Program-made: the position numbers and the translations under genes
Notes under the pieces: model-generated
What the model was told of the DNA's origin: nothing
The model's database searches: none
The model's input: the letters and a program-made list of their open reading frames with translations, nothing else
Assembly (NCBI GenBank): GCA_023443925.1
Contig: JAEZSL010000158.1
Coordinates: 1 to 60,827, forward strand
From: Bacillota bacterium
GTDB lineage: Bacteria; Bacillota_A; Clostridia; Lachnospirales; Lachnospiraceae
Direction of reading: 5' to 3'
Length of the DNA stretch: 60,827 nt
In this document: positions 54,269 to 60,827 of the stretch, in pieces
How the letters are laid out: each line of letters starts with the position of its first letter
Position numbering within the stretch: position 1 is the first letter of the stretch

Positions 54269-54805
54269 TTATGTCATCGTATAAAATTCACTTCTTGTAA
54301 TAGAATACACGCTTGTCTTTGTATTTTCCTCGTTTGCATATTGCTCACGCAATGTCATCCCCATCTTTTCAGCTACTTTTATTGATGGAATATTTGTCCA
54401 CTTTTGATAAGAAAATATCTCATCAAATTCCTTATTTTCAAAAGCATACCTCAAACAGGCTTTTGCTGCCTGTGAAGCATACCCTTTACACCAAAACCGC
54501 TTATCAATATGGTAGCCGATTTCAGGGAACAACTTGCCATCACCATGAATATTCTGCATGGTAATTCCGCAATCTCCAATGAACTGATTTGTTTCCTTTA
54601 AAATAACTGCCCATAATCCAAAGCCATATCTGCTATAGTTATCAAGATTCCAATCAATCCAACTTCTTGTTTTTTCCATATCAAATACTCTTGGGTAATA
54701 TTGCATTGTTTCTTGATCTGATAATATTTGATGCAAAGACTGAAAATCATTCATCGTTAGTTCTCTTAGATTAAGCTGTTCTGTTTCTATTATATAATTT
54801 TCCAT
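54269..54805 (-). CDS. RimJ/RimL-type GNAT acetyltransferase
   Basis: 178 aa from ATG 54805 (GGAAGGAAGAAACA). IIETEQLNLRELTMNDFQSL, GDCGITMQNIHG, FPEIGYHIDKRFWCKGYASQAAKACLRYAFE and IPSIKVAEKMGMTLREQY match the ribosomal-protein-alanine acetyltransferase-like Acetyltransf_3 group. Confidence 0.92.
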   Translation of the reverse strand: MENYIIETEQLNLRELTMNDFQSLHQILSDQETMQYYPRVFDMEKTRSWIDWNLDNYSRYGFGLWAVILKETNQFIGDCGITMQNIHGDGKLFPEIGYHIDKRFWCKGYASQAAKACLRYAFENKEFDEIFSYQKWTNIPSIKVAEKMGMTLREQYANEENTKTSVYSITRSEFYTMT

Positions 54806-54942
54806 TGTTTCTTCCTTCCATAATTTCGAATTTGGGCACTTTATAATAGAATCTTTCATTCGCATTTACTTTTTATAACGAATCTATACTTAAATAATAC
54901 CGCAATACTCAGATTATATCTACCTTTTAATTCCAATTTTAT

Positions 54943-54978
54943 CAACTATCAATATTCAGTTTTCAATGTACTTACTTA
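54943..54978. repeat. ITS-like interspersed repeat, copy B
   Basis: CAACTATCAATATTCAGT followed by TTTCAATGTACTTACTTAA. 54951-54973 is identical over 23 bp to copy C (55775-55797). Read on the minus strand it resembles the GTACATTGAAAACTGAATA stretch of Firmicutes 16S-23S spacers. Confidence 0.65.
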
Positions 54979-54999
54979 ATCCTAAGTTTCGTGCTGAAT

Positions 55000-55033
55000 A
55001 AAACCTATCAACCTTATTTTGACAGTTGATAGG
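55000..55033 (-). terminator. Terminator of the DUF4303-like gene
   Basis: CCTATCAAC / GTTGATAGG stem (55004-55012 / 55025-55033) with a TTTTATTC tail on the minus strand, about 100 nt after the stop. Confidence 0.7.
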
Positions 55034-55135
55034 CGTATAGCTTATTTCTTATTCAATTTATTTAATACATTATTAAAAATATTGCAAAGTAACAACTTCA
55101 GACTATGCTAGTGGCCCTACTCCATAAAAGCATTA

Positions 55136-55720
55136 TTACAACCATTTTGCATATAAACATGAATCTTTTTTTGTATTCAGCCTTTTGAAAATTTCGAGCA
55201 TTTCATCCTCTTGGTAGTATTCCCTTACTTCAAAATTAATCAATATATGCTCCTGATATACTGATTTAAAAAATCCTTCCGCTCTTAATTGTTCTATAGA
55301 TTTTATCAAAGCATCAAAAAAGTCCTCTCTGAATTGAAGAAATTCATCGCTGTAATTGAAGTCTTGATCAGAAATAACATTTTCATTTTCAATAATATAC
55401 TCCAAAACAATTTTGTTGCATTCCGGAAAGTCATTTTCTGAAATAGAATGGTCATTCCATTCATCTGAGCAATACTTGTAATATAGCTCACCGGAATCCG
55501 TAGTGGTATAGCAATAGCCTTCGGCTTCAAACTCATCAGTTGTATTTCCGTTAAAAGAAATACAATAGGACTTTGGATGATTTATAGCTATGTAGTCTGG
55601 AACGCATATTGTGAAAATATATGGTTTTTTATCTTTATACTTTTCAATAAATTGTGTAAATATAGATTTTATCTCCTTTATAAAAACCTCTTTTAATCTG
55701 TCAAAAGGAAACGAGTTCAT
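55136..55720 (-). CDS. DUF4303-like protein
   Basis: 194 aa, acidic: LKEVFIKEIKSIFTQFIEKYKDKKPYIFTICVPDY, then YYKYCSDEWNDHS and DFFDALIKSIEQLRAEGFF. General appearance fits DUF4303, a family often coded near polymorphic-toxin immunity genes; here no toxin gene is adjacent. Assignment from memory only. Confidence 0.55.
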   Translation of the reverse strand: MNSFPFDRLKEVFIKEIKSIFTQFIEKYKDKKPYIFTICVPDYIAINHPKSYCISFNGNTTDEFEAEGYCYTTTDSGELYYKYCSDEWNDHSISENDFPECNKIVLEYIIENENVISDQDFNYSDEFLQFREDFFDALIKSIEQLRAEGFFKSVYQEHILINFEVREYYQEDEMLEIFKRLNTKKDSCLYAKWL

Positions 55721-55774
55721 TGTTAATTCCTCCTATTATATTATAATATTAATAATCTGTAATGCACATTTCAT

Positions 55775-55797
55775 AATATTCAGTTTTCAATGTACTT
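55775..55797. repeat. ITS-like interspersed repeat, copy C
   Basis: Identical over 23 bp to 54951-54973. Its minus-strand reading GTA-CAT-TGA supplies the last two codons and stop of the gene at 55787. Confidence 0.7.
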
Positions 55798-56119
55798 GAC
55801 ATAAATCATTCGGATGTAAATATACTACTCCTTTTCCGGTTTTAATAGCATATTCAATCTCAGATTTAGTGCTTTCGCCAATATATCCGTCAACGTTAAT
55901 TACATAGATTTCATCAGCCATATCGATTTTCCTTTTATGCATATCATCAAGCATTCTCTTGGTTTCACTATCCAATACTTCGTTATCACCAGAATGTCCG
56001 AATAGACCAACCGAAATTACTATATTTCCATCTAAAGTTAATTCTTTCTGCATCTTTAAAAACTGATCTTTAAATCTTGTACTACCGCATAACGTAATTA
56101 CTCTGTATCCACCTACCAT
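55787..56119 (-). CDS. DUF4406 / nucleoside deoxyribosyltransferase-like protein
   Basis: 110 aa. RVITLCGSTRFKDQFLKMQKEL, then KRKIDMADEIYVINVDGYIGESTKSEIEYAIKTGKGVVYL is the Rossmann-like nucleoside 2-deoxyribosyltransferase fold, with the Glu of GESTKSEIEYA as candidate catalytic residue. The last residues VH and the TGA stop lie inside an interspersed repeat, so the native C-terminus may be altered. Confidence 0.82.
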   Translation of the reverse strand: MVGGYRVITLCGSTRFKDQFLKMQKELTLDGNIVISVGLFGHSGDNEVLDSETKRMLDDMHKRKIDMADEIYVINVDGYIGESTKSEIEYAIKTGKGVVYLHPNDLCQVH

Positions 56120-56204
56120 ATTACATCCCTTTCCGCTATTCCGTTACATAATAATTTACTCAATTAAATTGATATTAATTTGCAGTTATTCCTCATTAAT
56201 ATTA

Positions 56205-57827
56205 TTACCTTGGCGGATCACATTTGCTGCATGGTCCATACCCTGTATCAACAGCATTATCCAAACTTATTGGTATTTGACTTTTTCTTAAGTATTGACA
56301 CCCATCTCTGTGATATTTTTCGCCAGTCTTTGTAACGTATACGGTTATCTCTTTGGTTTCCGGTTCATCAATTTCTTGTTTCGGTATAGGTGTTACTGTT
56401 GCTGTTGGCTTAGATTTAGCTGTAGATTTTGGAGTCGTTGTTGACTTAGATTTAGTTGTCGTTTTTGGTGTCGTTGCTGACTTAGATTTAGCTCCAGGTG
56501 TTGGTTTCGTTGCTGTCTTAGGTTTAGCTGCAGGTGTTGGCGTCGTTGTTGGCTTAGGTTTAGTCTTAGATGTTGAAGTAACTGTTGCTTTTTTAATTGC
56601 TGCTTCAAGATTTTTAAGATCTGGTTTTTTATCAAACGTAATCTTTTTCCCATCTGAAGAAGCGACAATCGTCCCCATTTCATCCGTCCGGTACAGTTCC
56701 ATTTCTCTATCCAATACTTTTATCAAAGTATCTCTAGCTGGTAGTTCTTGTTTATTGCTTTCTCCTACACTAATGATTGCAGATGCCGCACCAACCGCAT
56801 CTATAAATTTGTAACTACTACAAAGCGAAGATCCATGTTGTCCTAATTTTATAACATCAGCGTTTATATCTAAATCATTCTTTAATATTTCATTTTCGGA
56901 TAAATCCTCAGCATCTCCGGTTAAAAGAAATGAAGTTTTACCATAGGTCAGTTTAATTACAACAGAATAATTATCTAAATCTTTATATTTATTGCTGTTA
57001 GGTGCCAGAATAATGAATTTCGCGCTACCCAATTTATATTCCGTACCAACAACAGGTTTCGTTATTTTCAGCTTTTTATCTGTAATAGCGTCCTGAACCT
57101 CGTTAAAGGTTTGCGTATCGGCTTTAATATCAGGCATAATTAACTTATCAATTGGAAATGAGTTAATAACATTATCTAGTCCCCCAATGTGATCCTTGTG
57201 GGGATGCGTACCTATAACATATTTTAACTCACTAACACCTTGAGCCTTAAGATAATCAACAACAGCAGCTCCATTCTTGTTTTCACCGGCATCAATAAGC
57301 ATAAACTGTTCGTTTACATTAATAAGTATGGAATCTCCCTGTCCAACATCTAAAAAATGAACCGTCAGCTTTCCACTGGCATTATCTTTACTATCATTAT
57401 TACTTTCTACTGTTTGTGAGGATTCGGTTTCATTATTAGCTGTATCAGGATTAACAAGCTTTTTTGAATTATTTTCGATTGATTTATTCACAACTTCTGC
57501 CGAAGATGGATTAGCCTTATCTGCATCAATTGATCCTGTTACATTAGAATTATTATTTTGCTGTGAAATTCCAGTAACTGAACTTGGCGTAAGTGCAATG
57601 AAAACGATTATTAATATCGAACCAAATAGTGCACGTTTCGTTTTTGAAGGCTTTATGCCTAACTTTTCAAGCAAATTCAATAAGGGAGGAAAAATTAAAA
57701 ATCCAAACATTAAAAACTGAATAGCTGGAAAATAATTAGTTAACAAGAAACTATAAAATCCGGCCAGGATAAATAACACTGAGAAAATATACATCATTCT
57801 AGTTATAAATTGCTTTATCATACCCAA
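56205..57827 (-). CDS. ComEC-like metallo-beta-lactamase-fold protein with membrane anchor and C-terminal Cys/His motif
   Basis: 540 aa. Three N-terminal hydrophobic helices (to about residue 80), an Asn/Ser-rich linker, then MBL domain (about 150-400): TVHFLDVGQGDSILI, LIDAGENKNGAAV, YVIGTHPHKDHIGG (HxHxDH), LLTGDAEDLSE and LGQHGSS. Next a Lys/Thr/Pro repeat tract (about 420-485) and C-terminal EKYHRDGCQYLRKS...GYGPCSKCDPP, a CxxC/His-Cys metal-binding motif found on many secreted nuclease-like proteins. Resembles the ComEC nuclease domain as a stand-alone exported enzyme; substrate not known. Confidence 0.85.
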   Translation of the reverse strand: MGMIKQFITRMMYIFSVLFILAGFYSFLLTNYFPAIQFLMFGFLIFPPLLNLLEKLGIKPSKTKRALFGSILIIVFIALTPSSVTGISQQNNNSNVTGSIDADKANPSSAEVVNKSIENNSKKLVNPDTANNETESSQTVESNNDSKDNASGKLTVHFLDVGQGDSILINVNEQFMLIDAGENKNGAAVVDYLKAQGVSELKYVIGTHPHKDHIGGLDNVINSFPIDKLIMPDIKADTQTFNEVQDAITDKKLKITKPVVGTEYKLGSAKFIILAPNSNKYKDLDNYSVVIKLTYGKTSFLLTGDAEDLSENEILKNDLDINADVIKLGQHGSSLCSSYKFIDAVGAASAIISVGESNKQELPARDTLIKVLDREMELYRTDEMGTIVASSDGKKITFDKKPDLKNLEAAIKKATVTSTSKTKPKPTTTPTPAAKPKTATKPTPGAKSKSATTPKTTTKSKSTTTPKSTAKSKPTATVTPIPKQEIDEPETKEITVYVTKTGEKYHRDGCQYLRKSQIPISLDNAVDTGYGPCSKCDPPR

Positions 57828-57930
57828 TTCCCCTTTGTATTTTTACCTTTTTAACATTAAATTAACATTAAAATAATTACTATTATATTGCGATATTTTT
57901 ATCATGTAATAAATTAAACAATTTATTCCA

Positions 57931-57971
57931 TAAAAACTACCAACCGTTAACAGCATATCACAGTTGGTAGT
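57931..57971 (-). terminator. Terminator of the P-loop kinase gene
   Basis: ACTACCAAC / GTTGGTAGT stem (57936-57944 / 57963-57971) and TTTTTA on the minus strand; flanking TATCAACTACCAACTGT echoes the interspersed repeat words. Confidence 0.75.
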
Positions 57972-58011
57972 TGATAGCTTATTAAAGGAGATTCTACTAG
58001 AAAGATGAAAA

Positions 58012-58075
58012 CCACCAGAATGGAAATTTTCTGTCAAAATCATGTCAGCGGTCAAATTTTTCACTTCTTTCCACC
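58012..58075. mobile_element. Possible IS21-family end remnant
   Basis: The minus-strand text GGTGGAAAGAAG ... TTTGACCGCTGACATG ATTTTGACA ... CTGGTGG, with repeated T(G)GTCAAA words, recalls terminal repeat regions of IS21-type elements. No transposase remains. From memory only. Confidence 0.25.
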
Positions 58076-58085
58076 TTGAAATTTC

Positions 58086-58574
58086 TTAAAGATACTCATT
58101 ATTATACCATACATCAATTTCATCGAATTTAGGCTTATCTTCAAGATTGATAAATTTATTCAAAATATTATCATCCACATAATAATCTTCAGATATTCCT
58201 TTTTCAACTTCTCTATTTCTTTTCTCAATATATTTCATCCATAGGTCTTCATTGATATCTATGTAATGCCATTCCGGTATTATATTATGATCACTAAAAT
58301 ATCTGTTTGCTTCTTCTCTATAATGCCTTTGCCAAAAACCAGCATCAATTATTACATTAATTCCTGTCGAATATATTTCGATAGCCTTTTTATAAAAATA
58401 ATTCAACGTTTGTTGTAAAACATCTTCATGTCTATATCCAAGAAACTCTCCACAAATAGTTTTGATAAGTTCATCCGGATTTAGACGAATTGCTTTTTGC
58501 TCGAACATAAGTTTTCTAGAATATGTTGATTTACCAACACATATTTTCCCACATATGAGCATTATTTTCGCCAT
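58086..58574 (-). CDS. P-loop kinase-like ATPase (AAA_33 type)
   Basis: 162 aa. Walker A CGKICVGKST (about 8-17), NVIIDAGFWQRHYREEANRYF, and EKRNREVEKG for the lid. Similar to small kinases phosphorylating nucleosides, sugars or antibiotics (chloramphenicol/zeta-toxin-like). AGGAAAAAAG upstream of ATG. Target unknown. Confidence 0.85.
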   Translation of the reverse strand: MAKIMLICGKICVGKSTYSRKLMFEQKAIRLNPDELIKTICGEFLGYRHEDVLQQTLNYFYKKAIEIYSTGINVIIDAGFWQRHYREEANRYFSDHNIIPEWHYIDINEDLWMKYIEKRNREVEKGISEDYYVDDNILNKFINLEDKPKFDEIDVWYNNEYL

Positions 58575-58740
58575 CTTTTTTCCTCCACAATATGCAGTTC
58601 CGATGTATTAAAAGAAATTTACTTTCATCCCAATCTATAACGAGAGATTCAACCAAATATAATTGATTTATTATTCTTCAGAATTACATCACCAATCATA
58701 AACTTCTATTCATGTTTATAAAACATTCCATTATCAATCC

Positions 58741-59526
58741 TCATTTCTTCTTTGCCAAATATAACACACATAGATATGGCCGAATAATTTTTCCATCAAA
58801 CTTACTGGCATGTTCTACTATTTCTGCATGTGCATTTTGTTTTACTTCTTCCGGTAATTGTAAAAATCGATTTCCGGTGAGCATAAACCCATAATACTCT
58901 TCAGCCGTATATTCCTGTATCCATATGTGCTTATATACTGTTGGTGCTTCAAACAATCCACTATCTTCTATAGCTTTGACAATGGAATGTATTCTGATTT
59001 TAGATTGTTCTTCACTAACGAAATCGGCAAAGCCGCCATACTTTTTTGATATTTTAAGTAATTCGTTATCAGCCGCATTATCATATGTAATGTACATATT
59101 CCAAAAAGGAGCCAAATATCCATTTTTATGCAACATTTCAGCACATTTTTCATAACCAATAGGTTGAGGCAGCCAATGAAATGCTTGTGCAGAAAAGATA
59201 AGATCATATTTTTCATCATTTTGCTCTAATTCTTCAAATCTTTTGCATTCAAAACTTACGTTTGGATAATCTGAAAACTTTACCTTACCATTTTTCACCA
59301 GATTCTCACCTGGTTCAATACATCTGATGCTAAATCCATAATCTTTTAGATACTCCGTTGCTTTACCGCTTCCAGCTCCTATTTCCAATGTTTTTGAATC
59401 CTTATTTAAGTTCGTATGCCTTACCATTGCCTCGATAATTTCATCCGGATAACCAGGTCTGAATTTATCATAATATTCGGCAGCCTTGTCAAACATTTCG
59501 CTTTCTTTTTTTGCATCAAACTCCAT
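58741..59526 (-). CDS. Class I SAM-dependent methyltransferase
   Basis: 261 aa. AAEYYDKFRPGYPDEIIEAMV, motif I LEIGAGSGKATEYL, YDLIFSAQAFHWLP. Same family as the gene at 44078 (shared RPGYP and AQAFHW motifs). CAGGAGGGTAATT before the ATG. Confidence 0.92.
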   Translation of the reverse strand: MEFDAKKESEMFDKAAEYYDKFRPGYPDEIIEAMVRHTNLNKDSKTLEIGAGSGKATEYLKDYGFSIRCIEPGENLVKNGKVKFSDYPNVSFECKRFEELEQNDEKYDLIFSAQAFHWLPQPIGYEKCAEMLHKNGYLAPFWNMYITYDNAADNELLKISKKYGGFADFVSEEQSKIRIHSIVKAIEDSGLFEAPTVYKHIWIQEYTAEEYYGFMLTGNRFLQLPEEVKQNAHAEIVEHASKFDGKIIRPYLCVLYLAKKK

Positions 59527-59602
59527 AATTACCCTCCTGTATTATCTTAATACTATTTTGGTTCGTAGTATAGGCCAAACTTTTTAATGCATGATACTTC
59601 CT

Positions 59603-59683
59603 TTAATTTCTTTTCTGTATTATTATTTTTATTTCGTTATCCATTTCCTGAATCACGATTGCTCTTGCATTAACATGAATCAT
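59603..59683 (-). pseudogene. Truncated Nudix hydrolase 5' end
   Basis: 26 codons, ATG with GGAGGG upstream, reading MIHVNARAIVIQE then NEIKIIIQKRN-stop. This is the first beta-strand pair of a Nudix domain; the Nudix box is missing. Either a nonsense/deletion remnant or junction scar. Confidence 0.5.
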
Positions 59684-59765
59684 TTATAAACCCTCCGAGC
59701 CCATAAATTTTACTAATCATCATTTTATAGTAACAACGAGTTATATTCCATCAATACTTTCCTTT

Positions 59766-60569
59766 CTATATAATATAAGATGAAAATGTTTCTTTTGCTA
59801 TTATAGCAGACTCTATGGGCCTAACCTCAAAATTAACATATGTATTATCATTTTGTATAAAATCATGAAACAAAGTAAAATCGACTATACCGGTGCCAGG
59901 AATCTGATGTGAACCAAACGGTTCATTTATATCATGAATATGTAACTCACGAATATAGTCCTTATATTCTTTGTAGAAATCGAAAACTTCTTTATTTATT
60001 TGAAAATTCCTCGTATACATCTTAGCGGTATCTAGTGTTAAGTATAACGCGAAGCCATTGTTTATTAATCTTTTTGCTACCTCGATGGTAAGAGAATTAA
60101 AATTATAATTTTCTAAGCAAATCATTGTATCGGATTCATTTGCAATTAATTCCTTCAAATTATCATATAATATGTTCTCATAATAACTTTTGTAAATTGA
60201 GGAATATTCATCAATTTTTGCGCCGCTTTTTTTAAACATCGGAAATGCACCTGCATGTATTGTAATATGTCTTGCTTCAAGAATATTTGCCTTTTCTATC
60301 ATCATTTTAAACTGTTTTAATACGCCGTCTCGTATGAAAGGATAATCACAGTACAAGCTCACATTATCACCAGGAGCATGAAAGGTAATCACAACATCCC
60401 TTTCTCTTGCATAATTACGAATTTTACTCATCTCATCAATTGCTAAACCATCCAGAAAAAATTTAGGAATACTCAAATCAAATTGAACAAATTCGAAGCC
60501 ATTTGTATATGCATTCTCTATTCCTTCAAAATAATTATTCTCATAAACTGCATGATATCCTGTTATCAT
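59766..60569 (-). CDS. Sugar phosphate isomerase/epimerase-like TIM barrel
   Basis: 267 aa. MITGYHAVYENNYFEGIENAYTNG, DVVITFHAPGDNV, HITIHAGAF, MICLENYNFNS, YLTLDTAKM and ELHIHDINEPFGSHQIPGTG with the usual His/Glu/Asp/His metal ligands. Related in fold, and in the late PGTGIVDF motif, to the gene at 51576. Substrate unknown. Confidence 0.88.
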   Translation of the reverse strand: MITGYHAVYENNYFEGIENAYTNGFEFVQFDLSIPKFFLDGLAIDEMSKIRNYARERDVVITFHAPGDNVSLYCDYPFIRDGVLKQFKMMIEKANILEARHITIHAGAFPMFKKSGAKIDEYSSIYKSYYENILYDNLKELIANESDTMICLENYNFNSLTIEVAKRLINNGFALYLTLDTAKMYTRNFQINKEVFDFYKEYKDYIRELHIHDINEPFGSHQIPGTGIVDFTLFHDFIQNDNTYVNFEVRPIESAIIAKETFSSYII

Positions 60570-60827
60570 GTCTCATCCCCCTAATTAACGAACATTAAAG
60601 CCGTAATTTTATAACTACAGTAGATCAATTTTTCTATAGCATAATAGGCCTTATTACCTCTGTCATTTATTCCGTTTCTATCATCTAACTACAATCAGCT
60701 ATCAATGCCACTAATAATCCGAATCCTAATGTAAAACTACAAATTATCTATCATTACTGCTATTAATAATTAGTAGCAGTTAACTACATCTTAATATTCC
60801 CAGAACCATAACCATTTAGAAAAGTTT
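60570..60827. other. Gene-free window end with one hairpin
   Basis: Apart from ACTGCTATTA / TAGTAGCAGT (60756-60765 / 60771-60780, 9 of 10 pairs), possibly the terminator of a gene beyond the window, nothing recognisable. Confidence 0.4.

Noticed and set aside
57843..58064. 73-codon minus-strand frame after the kinase gene
   Set aside because: Contains the terminator at 57931-57971 and no ribosome site; text resembles IS-end or leader DNA rather than a gene.
1..60827. Search for rRNA, tRNA, CRISPR arrays, integrases and prophage genes
   Set aside because: No cloverleaf with GTTCGAATC-type arm, no regularly spaced identical repeats, and no recombinase family motifs were found by reading.

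Overview
The window looks like chromosomal DNA from a spore-forming, obligately anaerobic Clostridia, most likely a Lachnospiraceae-type cellulolytic/saccharolytic species. Evidence: low-GC, strongly Firmicutes-style Shine-Dalgarno sites; the classical block rpsT / gpr - spoIIP - lepA - hemW - hrcA; sporulation genes (gpr, spoIIP, LysM/GH18 spore-type proteins); ferredoxin-type aldo/keto reductase; and plant-polysaccharide enzymes (GH3, GH116). No rRNA, tRNA or CRISPR array was seen.

Layout. 0-10 kb: core block, almost all on the minus strand (hrcA 5' end with a perfect CIRCE operator, hemW, lepA, an O-antigen-ligase-like polymerase, a Big2 surface protein, spoIIP, gpr), then rpsT on the plus strand; a ~264-bp imperfect long inverted repeat sits between gpr and rpsT. 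10-20 kb: SRAP protein, ComFB, GH3 glycosidase with a divergent AraC regulator, secreted protein plus SH3/NlpC-P60 hydrolase, two small unknown ORFs, aldo/keto reductase, RfbC. 20-30 kb: GH116 glycosidase, PadR-regulated amidohydrolase lipoprotein, a GNAT-APH fusion protein, a DUF362 protein, an AraC/GyrI-like regulator. 30-37 kb: complete five-gene family-5 peptide/oligosaccharide ABC transporter (binding protein, two permeases, two ATPases) with a consensus promoter and a ~330-nt structured leader. 37-46 kb: XRE regulator, tandem GNAT, flavodoxin and Cys-type glutathione peroxidase, an autoregulated-looking RHH protein, a second AraC/GyrI paralogue, an MFS exporter interrupted by one amber codon and preceded by a leader peptide with erm-like alternative hairpins, nitroreductase, methyltransferase. 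46-60.8 kb: accessory zone, all minus strand, of mostly single genes with their own terminators (five GNATs counting only this zone's stand-alone ones loosely, VOC, two TIM-barrel isomerases, methyltransferase, P-loop kinase, DUF4303-like and DUF4406-like proteins, ComEC-like secreted metallo-beta-lactamase-fold protein), a spore-surface-like protein, and a tandem pair of LysM-GH18-like proteins whose catalytic motif is lost. Interspersed short repeats, gene stubs (Nudix 5' end, other fragments) and hairpins mark this zone as recombining.

Most notable points: (i) hemW and the MFS gene are each split by a single in-frame stop without frameshift; (ii) a candidate ribosome-stalling attenuator in front of the MFS gene; (iii) a GNAT-APH fusion; (iv) two LysM-GH18 paralogues with Asp/Glu replaced in the active-site motif and sporulation-type -10 elements; (v) several uncharacterised repeat families, one of which supplies the last codons and stop of a gene. 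Every assignment is from reading the sequence and recalled family knowledge; no database search was run.
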